Assembly (NCBI GenBank): GCA_023461075.1
Contig: JAEWNY010000043.1
Location: forward strand, 1-25,463
Length of the DNA: 25,463 nucleotides
Direction of reading: 5' to 3'
DNA from: Pseudomonadota bacterium
GTDB taxonomy: Bacteria > Pseudomonadota > Gammaproteobacteria > Xanthomonadales > Xanthomonadaceae
Shown here in pieces: positions 7,434 through 15,158 of this stretch. The position numbers were made by a program, and so were the translations under genes. Numbering within the stretch: position 1 is the stretch's first letter; each line of letters begins with the position of its first letter. The notes under the pieces were generated by a model. It was not told where the DNA came from and did not search any database. It was given only the letters and a program-made list of their open reading frames with translations.

Positions 7434-8435
7434 ATGCCGCACGCCTTGGAGCCATCAGTCGCAGTGATAATCCCGTCGTACCGGGTGACTCGTCATATCG
7501 AGGACGTCATAGCCCGCATTGGCAGTGAATGTGCTGCGATTTATGTTGTGGATGACTGCTGCCCTGACGATTCTGGCGAATACGTGCGTCGAACCGGTCG
7601 TGATTCCCGCATCAGGATCATACGAAATGAAAAGAACCTTGGTGTGGGCGGAGCAGTCATGGCTGGCTACAGCGCCGCAGTTGCGGATGGCCACGACATT
7701 CTGGTGAAGATCGACGGCGATGGACAGATGGCGCCGGAATTGATCGAACGTTTCATAAGGCCGATCGTTGCAGGTGAAGCGGACTACACCAAAGGCAATC
7801 GTTTCTATGACTTGCGGGACGTCACCTCGATGCCGTGGTTGAGGTTGGTCGGAAACGCAGGCCTGTCATTCCTGTCGAAAATTTCCACCGGGTACTGGGA
7901 TCTTTTCGACCCCACCAATGGATACACCGCACTACACGCATCAGTGGCAAAGCACTTGCCCTACGAGAAGATCAGTAAGCGATACTTCTTCGAATCTGAC
8001 CTGCTTTTTCGGCTGAACACCTTGCGGGCCGTCGTCATGGACATTCCCATGACGGCCCATTACGGGGATGAAACGAGCCACCTCAAGATCAGTCGGATCT
8101 TCGCCAGTTTCCTGACAGGGCACATCAGGAACTTCTGCAAGCGCATCTTCTACAATTATTTCCTGCGAGATCTCTCGCCTGCTTCGCTGCAACTGCTGGG
8201 CGGAAGTTTGATGGTGATTGGTGGCACTGCGTTTGGCCTGTACTCTTGGATTACCCCCTCCATCGGCAGCACTGCAACCGCGGGGACCGTCATGCTGGCG
8301 GCGCTCCCCGTCATCCTGGGGCTACAACTGCTTCTGTCCTTCCTTATGCTGGATATGCAAGCCGTGCCGCGCAAAGCGATTCATAAGCGACTTGCTCAAC
8401 CGTACCCAATCCACATCGAGGAGCAGAAGGAATGA
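7434..8435 (+). CDS. GT2 glycosyltransferase, polyprenyl-phosphate sugar synthase-like
   Basis: This is a 333-residue family 2 glycosyltransferase of the dolichol-phosphate-mannose-synthase/GtrB type, which loads a sugar from a nucleotide donor onto undecaprenyl phosphate at the inner face of the membrane. The GT-A core shows VAVIIPSYRV (9-18), YVVDDCCPDDSGEY (37-50), NEKNLGVGGAVMAGY (65-79), the metal-binding DGD at 94-96, GNRFYD, and DPTNGYTALH (159-168). Two hydrophobic segments near residues 250-272 and 283-307 form a C-terminal membrane anchor. The ATG at 7434 is chosen because family similarity starts there; the frame extends back into etfA but that part is out of frame with etfA and meaningless. 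The stop overlaps the next ATG (ATGA). The sugar loaded is unknown. Confidence 0.85.
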   Translation: MPHALEPSVAVIIPSYRVTRHIEDVIARIGSECAAIYVVDDCCPDDSGEYVRRTGRDSRIRIIRNEKNLGVGGAVMAGYSAAVADGHDILVKIDGDGQMAPELIERFIRPIVAGEADYTKGNRFYDLRDVTSMPWLRLVGNAGLSFLSKISTGYWDLFDPTNGYTALHASVAKHLPYEKISKRYFFESDLLFRLNTLRAVVMDIPMTAHYGDETSHLKISRIFASFLTGHIRNFCKRIFYNYFLRDLSPASLQLLGGSLMVIGGTAFGLYSWITPSIGSTATAGTVMLAALPVILGLQLLLSFLMLDMQAVPRKAIHKRLAQPYPIHIEEQKE

Positions 8436-9286
8436 AAATCCTGGTGATTGGTGCAACTGGCATGCTTGGCAACACGCTATATCGCCTTTTCTCGACCGCC
8501 CCTGGAATTCAAGCCTTTGGCAGTGTGAGAGATGGCCGCGCCAAATCCATGTTCGCGCCAGAGACGAGGCGGAATCTGATCGAGGGAGTGGATGTCGGGG
8601 ACATTAACTCTCTGATCCAGCTATTCGGAAAAACACGCCCAGATGTGGCCGTCAACTGCATTGGGTTAATCAAGCAACTCGGATCTGCCAGCGAACCGTT
8701 ACAAGCGATTCCAATAAATTCTCTGCTCCCCCATACATTGGCGAGACTGGCCGACGCCACCCAGTCTCGTCTCATCCATTTGAGCACCGACTGCGTATTC
8801 CGGGGAGACCGAGGCAATTATCACGAGAGCGACACGCCAGATGCCCAAGACCTCTATGGTCGAAGTAAGTTGTTGGGCGAGGTTGACTACCCTCATGCGG
8901 TCACCCTTCGAACATCGATTATAGGACATGAACTTCGCAGTTCGAACGGCCTGATCGAATGGTTCTTATCACAGGAGCACTCCGTGAGAGGTTTCTCACG
9001 CGCGATCTTTTCAGGACTACCAACTCTCGAAATCGGTCGCCTGATACTGTCGCATGTAATCCCCAATCCACAGCTAAGAGGGCTCTATCATGTGGCGAGC
9101 GAACCGATTAGTAAGCTCGATCTCCTCAGGTTGGTTGCAGAAGTTTACGGCAAGAAGATCAGTATCGTTCCTGATGATTCGTTAAAGATAGACAGATCCC
9201 TCAACGCCACGCGCTTCAACACTACGTTGGATTACAAACCACCATCTTGGCCAGCGCTGGTTGAACAGATGAAAGTATTCGGATAA
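8432..9286 (+). CDS. RmlD-like sugar-nucleotide reductase (UDP-L-amino sugar pathway)
   Basis: This is a 284-residue extended short-chain dehydrogenase related to RmlD. It has VIGATGMLGN at residues 5-14, VNCIGLIKQL at 74-83 in place of the AAAYTAVD of true RmlD, HLSTDCVFRG near 116 and the catalytic YGRSK (Tyr142, Lys146). It lies between a polyprenyl-sugar synthase and a CapE/FnlA-type dehydratase, with a WecB-type epimerase after that. In known UDP-L-QuiNAc and UDP-L-FucNAc pathways the middle step is a C4 reduction, by an RmlD homologue (WbvR/QnlB type) or by a CapF/FnlB type with an extra C-terminal cupin. The protein is too short to carry that cupin, which favours the RmlD-type route and so L-QuiNAc. 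This is inference from architecture. It starts within an ATGA overlap. Confidence 0.82.
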   Translation: MKILVIGATGMLGNTLYRLFSTAPGIQAFGSVRDGRAKSMFAPETRRNLIEGVDVGDINSLIQLFGKTRPDVAVNCIGLIKQLGSASEPLQAIPINSLLPHTLARLADATQSRLIHLSTDCVFRGDRGNYHESDTPDAQDLYGRSKLLGEVDYPHAVTLRTSIIGHELRSSNGLIEWFLSQEHSVRGFSRAIFSGLPTLEIGRLILSHVIPNPQLRGLYHVASEPISKLDLLRLVAEVYGKKISIVPDDSLKIDRSLNATRFNTTLDYKPPSWPALVEQMKVFG

Positions 9287-9297
9287 GAATCCTACTT

Positions 9298-10320
9298 ATG
9301 CAACCCAACTCTCTCTTCCGTGACAAGACCTTGCTGATTACTGGCGGCACGGGTTCGTTTGGCAACGCGGTGCTGTCCAGATTCATCGACTCCGATATCC
9401 GCGAAATTCGCATCTTTAGTCGCGATGAAAAGAAGCAAGACGACATGCGCGTCTCGCTGAAAAGCGACAAGGTCAAGTTCTACATCGGCGACGTACGAGA
9501 TTACCGCAGCATTCACGACGCGCTCGAGGGCGTCGATTATGTGTTTCACGCCGCAGCGCTCAAGCAAGTGCCTTCCTGCGAGTTCTACCCCATGGAGGCT
9601 GTCAAGACCAATGTAGTTGGAACAGAAAACGTGGTCACTGCAGCGATCGCACAAGAAGTGAGCCGCGTCGTCGTGCTCAGTACGGACAAGGCCGTGTACC
9701 CCATCAATGCAATGGGAATGTCAAAGGCTCTCGCTGAGAAGGTGATGGTTGCGAAATCGAGGGTCTGCGATCCATCACGAACTGTTCTATGTGCAACTCG
9801 CTATGGCAATGTCATGGCCTCCCGAGGCTCAGTAATCCCATTATTCGTTGGCCAGCTGCTTTCGGGAAAGCCACTCACAATTACCGATCCGACGATGACA
9901 CGCTTTCTGATGTCGCTCGCGGACTCTGTTGACTTGGTGCTCCACGCGTTTCAGAACGCTCGCCCTGGCGATATCTTCGTGCAGAAATCACCTGCTTCCA
10001 CTGTTGCAGACCTGGCGCTTGCTCTGAAGCAGATGCTTGGACGGGACAACGAAATCCAAATCATAGGCACGCGTCACGGCGAGAAACTTTTTGAGTCGCT
10101 GGTCTCGCGTGAAGAAATGGCAAGAGCTGAGAGCCTGAATAAATATTTTAGGATTCCGGCCGATGCACGGGACTTGAACTACAAGCAGTACTTCAATGAA
10201 GGGGAGGTCGAAATCTCCATCAGCGATGACTATACCTCGCACAACACGGAACGGCTTGATGTCGAGGGTGTAAAACGCGTCATCTCGCAACTCGGGCCAT
10301 TGGAGTCGTTACGTGCTTAA
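9298..10320 (+). CDS. UDP-GlcNAc 4,6-dehydratase/5-epimerase (CapE/WbjB/FnlA type)
   Basis: This is expected to convert UDP-GlcNAc to UDP-2-acetamido-2,6-dideoxy-L-arabino-4-hexulose, the first committed step to UDP-L-FucNAc or UDP-L-QuiNAc. The 340-residue protein has TGGTGSFG at 15-22, VFHAAALKQVPSCEFYPMEA near 82-101, and STDKAVYPINAMGMSK at 128-143. The usual catalytic tyrosine of YxxxK is methionine (Met139, Lys143), as reported for CapE-type dehydratases, with Asp130-Lys131 preceding. The conserved C-terminal half, including ITDPTMTRFLMSL and GTRHGEKLFESLVSREEM, is also present. It starts 11 bases after the reductase stop and its own stop overlaps the next gene by eight bases, so the three genes form one translational unit. 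Confidence 0.9.
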   Translation: MQPNSLFRDKTLLITGGTGSFGNAVLSRFIDSDIREIRIFSRDEKKQDDMRVSLKSDKVKFYIGDVRDYRSIHDALEGVDYVFHAAALKQVPSCEFYPMEAVKTNVVGTENVVTAAIAQEVSRVVVLSTDKAVYPINAMGMSKALAEKVMVAKSRVCDPSRTVLCATRYGNVMASRGSVIPLFVGQLLSGKPLTITDPTMTRFLMSLADSVDLVLHAFQNARPGDIFVQKSPASTVADLALALKQMLGRDNEIQIIGTRHGEKLFESLVSREEMARAESLNKYFRIPADARDLNYKQYFNEGEVEISISDDYTSHNTERLDVEGVKRVISQLGPLESLRA

Positions 10321-11449
10321 GGTGATGACGATCGTAGGCACAAGGCCTGAAATTATTCGACTTTCCCGAGTGATAGATAAGCTCGACAAGACCTGCATCC
10401 ACCATCTTGTCCATACCGGCCAGAATTACGATTACGAGCTGAATGGAATCTTTTTCAAGGAACTGGGAATCAGGGCTCCAGACCGATTTCTCGAGTCTGC
10501 CGGATCAAATGCGGCTGAGACCATTGGCAATGTCATCATCCAAGCAGATCGCGTAATGGCGGAGCTTGAGCCCGACGCAGTGCTCATTCTCGGCGACACG
10601 AACTCGGCACTCGCCGCTATTCCGGCAAAGCGACGCAAGATTCCGATCTTCCACATGGAAGCGGGCAACCGGTGTTTTGATCTGCGGGTACCAGAGGAGA
10701 TCAACCGTCGGATCGTTGATCATACGGCCGACATCAACCTGACCTACAGTCAAATTGCCCGGGAATACTTGTTAAGGGAGGGCCTGCCTCCTGACCAGAT
10801 TATTTGTACCGGCAGCCCTATGCGCGAGGTGCTCGAGCACTATGCTGACGGCATTGCGGCTTCGGGTGTGCTTGAAGAAATGGGACTGGCTCCGGGCGGT
10901 TACTACTTGGTCAGCGCGCATCGAGAAGAGAACGTTGATTCCGAAGCACGGCTGGGACGTTTGCTAGATGTCTTGGATGACCTTTCAAGCGACGGCACGC
11001 CAGTTATCGTTTCAACCCACCCGCGCACGCGTCAACGGATAGAGGCGCTGGGCGCTGAATGCGGTCCGGCCGTACGGTTCTGCAAACCCTTCGGTTTCCT
11101 TGACTACATCAAACTTCAGCAATCATCAAAGACAGTACTCTCGGATAGCGGGACGATTACAGAGGAATCCTCGATCTTGGATTTTCCGGCGCTCAACATC
11201 CGTGACGCGCATGAGCGTCCAGAAGGCATGGAAGAAGGTGCAGTAATGATGACCGGACTTGACATCAATCGCGTTAAGAGCGCCCTAAAGGTGCTTGAAG
11301 CGCGCAGCGAACACGAGAGCCAGGAACGCTCGACGCGAATGGTCTCGGATTACGCTCCGACAAACGTGTCCGAAAAGGTGCTTCGCATCATTATCAGCTA
11401 CACCTCATTCGTCAACGAACGCGTCTGGAAGAAGCCGCTCGCCGATTGA
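10313..11449 (+). CDS. Non-hydrolysing UDP-N-acetylglucosamine 2-epimerase family protein
   Basis: This is a 378-residue WecB-family C2 epimerase. In the neighbouring pathway it is expected to invert C2 of a UDP-2-acetamido-2,6-dideoxy-L-hexose (as WbjD, CapG, FnlC or WbvD do), not to make UDP-ManNAc. The motifs are intact: GTRPEIIRLS at 9-18, HTGQNYDYELN at 34-44, LILGDTNSALA (Asp95), HMEAGNRCFDLRVPEEINR at 114-132 and SAHREEN at 201-207. The start is GTG at 10313, with GGAG seven bases upstream inside the preceding gene; an ATG at 10325 in the same frame is possible. It is the last gene of the plus arm. The alternative reading as plain WecB for ManNAc is less likely given the dehydratase and reductase just upstream. 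Confidence 0.88.
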   Translation: MLKVMTIVGTRPEIIRLSRVIDKLDKTCIHHLVHTGQNYDYELNGIFFKELGIRAPDRFLESAGSNAAETIGNVIIQADRVMAELEPDAVLILGDTNSALAAIPAKRRKIPIFHMEAGNRCFDLRVPEEINRRIVDHTADINLTYSQIAREYLLREGLPPDQIICTGSPMREVLEHYADGIAASGVLEEMGLAPGGYYLVSAHREENVDSEARLGRLLDVLDDLSSDGTPVIVSTHPRTRQRIEALGAECGPAVRFCKPFGFLDYIKLQQSSKTVLSDSGTITEESSILDFPALNIRDAHERPEGMEEGAVMMTGLDINRVKSALKVLEARSEHESQERSTRMVSDYAPTNVSEKVLRIIISYTSFVNERVWKKPLAD

Positions 11450-11470
11450 TCCCCAGCGGCGCATCGAGAA

Positions 11471-11514
11471 TGGCAAACGCACGGAAGCGAACAAGTGCAA
11501 CGGCGCGTTTGCCA
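11471..11514. terminator. Inverted repeat between convergent genes, possible bidirectional terminator
   Basis: The ten bases TGGCAAACGC at 11471-11480 are an exact reverse complement of 11505-11514, with a 24-base loop. The pair sits in the 75-base gap between two convergent genes, the place for a terminator of both arms. There is no T-run after either arm and the loop is long, so it is not a standard intrinsic terminator. It could also be a protein-binding dyad or a recombination scar. Confidence 0.4.
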
Positions 11515-11524
11515 ACCTGTGCAA

Positions 11525-11899
11525 TTATCCGCGGCCCGCGGTCACCATGAGCACAACACCGCAGGATATCAATACCAGTCCGCCCCACTGCGTGAGACCA
11601 AGGCGCTCGCCGTAGACTAGCCATCCTACCGCCGCCATCAACAGGTAGAACGTCGCCCCTGATATGGCGAATGCCACACCGAGCTTGACACGGGTAATCA
11701 CCACGATCCAGAGAAGAAACCCAAATCCTTGTAATGCCACGGCGGCTATCACGCTTGGAGAAGTAGCAACACCCCAGAGCCAGCCTAGAAAATTCATGCC
11801 CGGATCACGGATTTGCAAGCGACTGATACCGTGCTTGAGCAGCACCTGGCTGCCGATGGTGCATGTCGCGACCGTCACTATCATCAGGATCTCACGCAT
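11525..11899 (-). CDS. Small four-helix EamA/SMR-type membrane protein, flippase candidate
   Basis: This is a 124-residue inner-membrane protein with four predicted membrane helices (roughly 3-22, 38-68, 75-96 and 103-121). The first helix carries SQVLLKHG, close to the pattern at the start of small multidrug-resistance-like and ArnE/ArnF proteins, and the end shows YGERLGLTQWGGLVLISCG, the EamA pattern. ArnE/ArnF move undecaprenyl-phosphate-linked sugars across the membrane, and a similar job fits here because a polyprenyl-phosphate-sugar synthase and a GT-C-like protein are in the same locus. That role is inference; a drug or metabolite transporter of the same fold cannot be excluded. Its ATG overlaps the preceding glycosyltransferase stop by eight bases, so it is the last gene of the minus arm. 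Confidence 0.78.
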   Translation of the reverse strand: MREILMIVTVATCTIGSQVLLKHGISRLQIRDPGMNFLGWLWGVATSPSVIAAVALQGFGFLLWIVVITRVKLGVAFAISGATFYLLMAAVGWLVYGERLGLTQWGGLVLISCGVVLMVTAGRG

Positions 11900-13100
11900 C
11901 GTGCCGCGCCTCGCGCGGTACTTTCACCATCGTCTCAAGCATCCGCTCGAGCTTGTCGATAGCAGCGCCCACGGTGAACGATGTCTCCATATAGTGCCGC
12001 CCCAGCGTTCCTGTTTCGCTCAAACTTCCGGATTTCAACACTTCTCCCAGCCGATGAATGAAGCTGGTGATGCCGTCATCCTTACTGTAGACAACGCCTG
12101 AAACTCCGGGTGGATGCTTGCGCTGCAAGTCCGGCAAAGGCGTCGACACAACCGGCAAACCCATCGCCTGATACTGCAGAATCTTAATTGGCACGATGTC
12201 CCGGGTAATTTCGTTGATTTCGAACGGATTGAGCGCAACAGCCCCGAGTGACAGGTGACGTGGAACGTAGAGGTAATCGATCATTCCAGTTAGGATGACC
12301 CGGCCGGTAAGCCCCAGGCTCTCGACCAAAGCAGCTAATTCCTCGTCCTGCTCTCCTGCGCCGACGATCATGAGCTTCAGGTTCGGAAAAGCAGCCAACA
12401 GGTCCGGCATGCGGCGGACCAAGTTCACCAACCCACTGAATGCATATGTCGTACCCAAGAAAACCGCGACCAAGTCGGCTTCGGTAATGCCATAGCGCGT
12501 CATGAGTTCCACATCCCGCGAACGCGGCGAGAAGTGATTTTCGTCGACCCCATGATCCAACACGACCGGGGGAGCAATCAGGTCTCGCCCCGCCACATCC
12601 GCGACATAAGCCGACATCTCTTCGTTGGTCGTGATGACCTGATTGGCGTTTCGGTAAATGTAGCGCTCGCCCGAAAGGAGAAGCGCTTGCGCCAACTTTC
12701 CCGGTCTCAAGCGATGGTAGGCGTCTATAGCCCGGTACACCACGGGGATTCCGGCCTTTCTGCACAGCGTGACCGCTTCTGTCCCATTGATAAAAACCGA
12801 GTAGACGAAGACCGCGTCCAACGCTCCCGTAGCTATTCGTTCCTCCAACATCTGTCTGAATCGAAGCCGAGCTTCTACGTACTTGACGAGTGGCAGTCCG
12901 CTATGCGGAATCGAAGACAACGTCACCTCCGCTTCGCCCGTGCGGCTGATACAAGCCGAACCGCTGGTCGTCGCCGCCCCTTCTACGAAATCGATAACTT
13001 CAACGTCGTGCCCTCTTGCTGCCAGACGCTCGGCAAAGTCCTGATACTCATAGACAGGCTTTTCTGCGTAACTTACCTCATGGCACCACAGTATTCTCAC
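11892..13100 (-). CDS. Family 4 glycosyltransferase (GT-B fold)
   Basis: This is a 402-residue retaining glycosyltransferase with two Rossmann-like domains. The N-terminal half begins RILWCHEVSYAEKPVYEYQ and has AARGHDVEVIDF near residue 30. The C-terminal half shows FLGTTYAFSG near 213, LKLMIVGAG near 247, and EITRDIVPIKILQYQAMG at about residues 296-313 with PVVSTPLPDL following. In many GT4 enzymes the last glutamate of the EX7E motif lies before the tyrosine of this segment (EYMA); here it is glutamine (residue 309). The start is GTG at 13100 with GAGG about nine bases upstream. It probably adds one sugar of the O-chain or its adaptor; donor and acceptor cannot be told. It follows the polytopic protein by 16 bases. 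Confidence 0.86.
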   Translation of the reverse strand: MRILWCHEVSYAEKPVYEYQDFAERLAARGHDVEVIDFVEGAATTSGSACISRTGEAEVTLSSIPHSGLPLVKYVEARLRFRQMLEERIATGALDAVFVYSVFINGTEAVTLCRKAGIPVVYRAIDAYHRLRPGKLAQALLLSGERYIYRNANQVITTNEEMSAYVADVAGRDLIAPPVVLDHGVDENHFSPRSRDVELMTRYGITEADLVAVFLGTTYAFSGLVNLVRRMPDLLAAFPNLKLMIVGAGEQDEELAALVESLGLTGRVILTGMIDYLYVPRHLSLGAVALNPFEINEITRDIVPIKILQYQAMGLPVVSTPLPDLQRKHPPGVSGVVYSKDDGITSFIHRLGEVLKSGSLSETGTLGRHYMETSFTVGAAIDKLERMLETMVKVPREARHDA

Positions 13101-13116
13101 GACGACACCTCAAATT

Positions 13117-15126
13117 TCATTTTCTTACAAACAGCCTGATGCCACTATCGGACGGCGACTCCAAGGGAGTGAGGCATCGCAGATCCTCGACAGGTACCGG
13201 AGTGGTATAAGCAACACGCGTCACATGCAGTGCATCAAGCTCAGGGCCACATACGTTCAACCTGATCACAAACAAATCCGGTTGGTTCAAGTCGAACTGT
13301 GGCTGGCGAAGAGGGGGCTGGGATTCGAACGCGATGTGCGCGTATCGATTCCAAACATGAGCATAACGACCGGATCGATCAAACACGTGCATATAGCTCG
13401 GATTGGGGGTCAAGGCCGAACCGGAGACGACATTCAAACCTTGTGATTTCAAGCCTTGCGAAAGCACGAAATCGCCGATCACAACCCACCGGTTGTCGAG
13501 GGAATAAGTCTGGTTCCGCGCCGCCAGAAGTACAGGCTTGTCGGCGAGTGCGCTAATGCCGCTGGTCAGCGGATTGATCGCGATATTGGGAAGCAGGATA
13601 GCAATCACCGGGGCGAACCAAACAGGCTTTCCGTGAAGTGAACCAAAATGCACACAGGTAATCAGGACAATCCCCGTCAAGAGGCGCCAAACATTGAAGA
13701 AATCCGGGTCGAGTAGTGAGCAGCGATAGAAAACCCAACCGTATAGGCACAACAAAATTGTCCATGCGGCCACGCTCACTGTGTAACGCGGAGCGGCAAG
13801 CCTGCCAGCCTCAACCAGGCCTGCATGCAAGACAAGTGTGAAGACTGAAAGCAAGCCCAAACCGAGCAGAGCTCTGGGAGGTGGACTTAGGGACCAGCCG
13901 GCTACTTGATAAACTTTCTCGATCGAATCAGGCAGCTCAAAACAGATCCATGCAAAAACCAGCACCCATAGCAGCAAGAGCGGAACAAGCTTCCTGAACT
14001 CGGCGCTGCGTAACAGTCGCGCCCCCCCGAGCAGGAGAATTAGTGGAGGCACGATAAGGAATGAGGAGGCTTCCGAAGCATTGCCAAGAAATGAAGGAAA
14101 GTCCTTCTCGGTGATCGAAAAAGCCTCAAAGGCACCCGACAGCGCCAGGAAGATCGGGATTCCCCCGGACTCCGATACCCGCGAGCCAGGATATACGGTG
14201 CCGCGCATGGCATCGATCGCAGGCAGTGCCGCGTTTGTATACCACGCAGTGAAACCGGCCACCACAGTGAGCGCGGCAACCATTCCGCCAACCCGAGTTT
14301 TCCATGCCGCTCCAAGCCCTCTCTCCTCCTTGAGGCACAGGACCACGCCGAGGCAGATCGCGACGCCGATGTAGGCGAATGGAACCTGAAACGGCGGATA
14401 TGCATGAAGCAGCGTACTGATCAAGCCGTAGGCGAAGAGTACGGCACCTGCCACCAACATTCGATTGGAGGCAGCAGTGAGTAGCAGGGCGGCTCCCGAA
14501 ACTGCCGAGAAAAGTGCCGTGAGCTGCTCTGGCAGATGGCTCGACAGCCACCACTGCGTGGACGCGCTCAGGTATACCCACAATGAGCCGATAATCGAGA
14601 TCCAGATGGAGCGGCCCGACAACAAAAAGATTGCGAAAAAACAAGACAGGATCAGGCCGAACGACTTGTACGCCCACAACCATGAAAATCCATGTCCCTT
14701 GTCGAGAAATAAGAATCCATAGAATTTTGGCTGGGCCACTAATGAAAGGTTCGCCACAGGCACACCCGCGATCACTGGCGCATCGTTGCCACCGATACCT
14801 ACGTTCTGGCCCAAGAATCCGTTGGAAACCTGACCAAGAATCCACGGCGTCTGCGTGTTCCACTCATCGGATCGAACACGCTTTGGACTTCCCAGATCGA
14901 TCGTCTGCTCCACGGGCCGGGCCGGGTACATTGCTTCCCATACGCCAATCGAGGATTGATTGAGTCCAAGAGCGACATAAATGCCTGCGGCGATGAGGAC
15001 GATGCAAGTGAAAAGAACTGCTGGGTGCCAGTTTTCGCCTTCCCACCTGCGCAGATCGTTTTTTGCACGGAAGTTTTCGAATATGCGCAATGCCAGGCCT
15101 GCAGATTGGGAGAGCGGCCGATGCAC
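13117..15126 (-). CDS. Large polytopic membrane protein, putative GT-C glycosyltransferase
   Basis: This 669-residue protein has about a dozen hydrophobic segments between residues 35 and 530 and a soluble C-terminal region of about 130 residues. After the first membrane helix there is a loop with PKRVRSDEWNTQTPWILGQV (residues 81-100), whose Asp87-Glu88 sits where GT-C enzymes keep their acidic catalytic residues. Such enzymes use polyprenyl-phosphate sugars on the periplasmic side. I do not recognise a named family with confidence. Its neighbours, a lipoprotein, a GT4, a small flippase candidate and in the opposite arm a polyprenyl-sugar synthase, fit a GtrC-like role in decorating O-antigen. 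The start is read as GTG at 15126; an out-of-frame ATG at 15140 is not used. An O-acetylase or polymerase role seems less likely but is not excluded. Confidence 0.75.
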   Translation of the reverse strand: MHRPLSQSAGLALRIFENFRAKNDLRRWEGENWHPAVLFTCIVLIAAGIYVALGLNQSSIGVWEAMYPARPVEQTIDLGSPKRVRSDEWNTQTPWILGQVSNGFLGQNVGIGGNDAPVIAGVPVANLSLVAQPKFYGFLFLDKGHGFSWLWAYKSFGLILSCFFAIFLLSGRSIWISIIGSLWVYLSASTQWWLSSHLPEQLTALFSAVSGAALLLTAASNRMLVAGAVLFAYGLISTLLHAYPPFQVPFAYIGVAICLGVVLCLKEERGLGAAWKTRVGGMVAALTVVAGFTAWYTNAALPAIDAMRGTVYPGSRVSESGGIPIFLALSGAFEAFSITEKDFPSFLGNASEASSFLIVPPLILLLGGARLLRSAEFRKLVPLLLLWVLVFAWICFELPDSIEKVYQVAGWSLSPPPRALLGLGLLSVFTLVLHAGLVEAGRLAAPRYTVSVAAWTILLCLYGWVFYRCSLLDPDFFNVWRLLTGIVLITCVHFGSLHGKPVWFAPVIAILLPNIAINPLTSGISALADKPVLLAARNQTYSLDNRWVVIGDFVLSQGLKSQGLNVVSGSALTPNPSYMHVFDRSGRYAHVWNRYAHIAFESQPPLRQPQFDLNQPDLFVIRLNVCGPELDALHVTRVAYTTPVPVEDLRCLTPLESPSDSGIRLFVRK

Positions 15127-15158
15127 TCGACCGTTCTCATGAATTCAACCGAAGGAAG

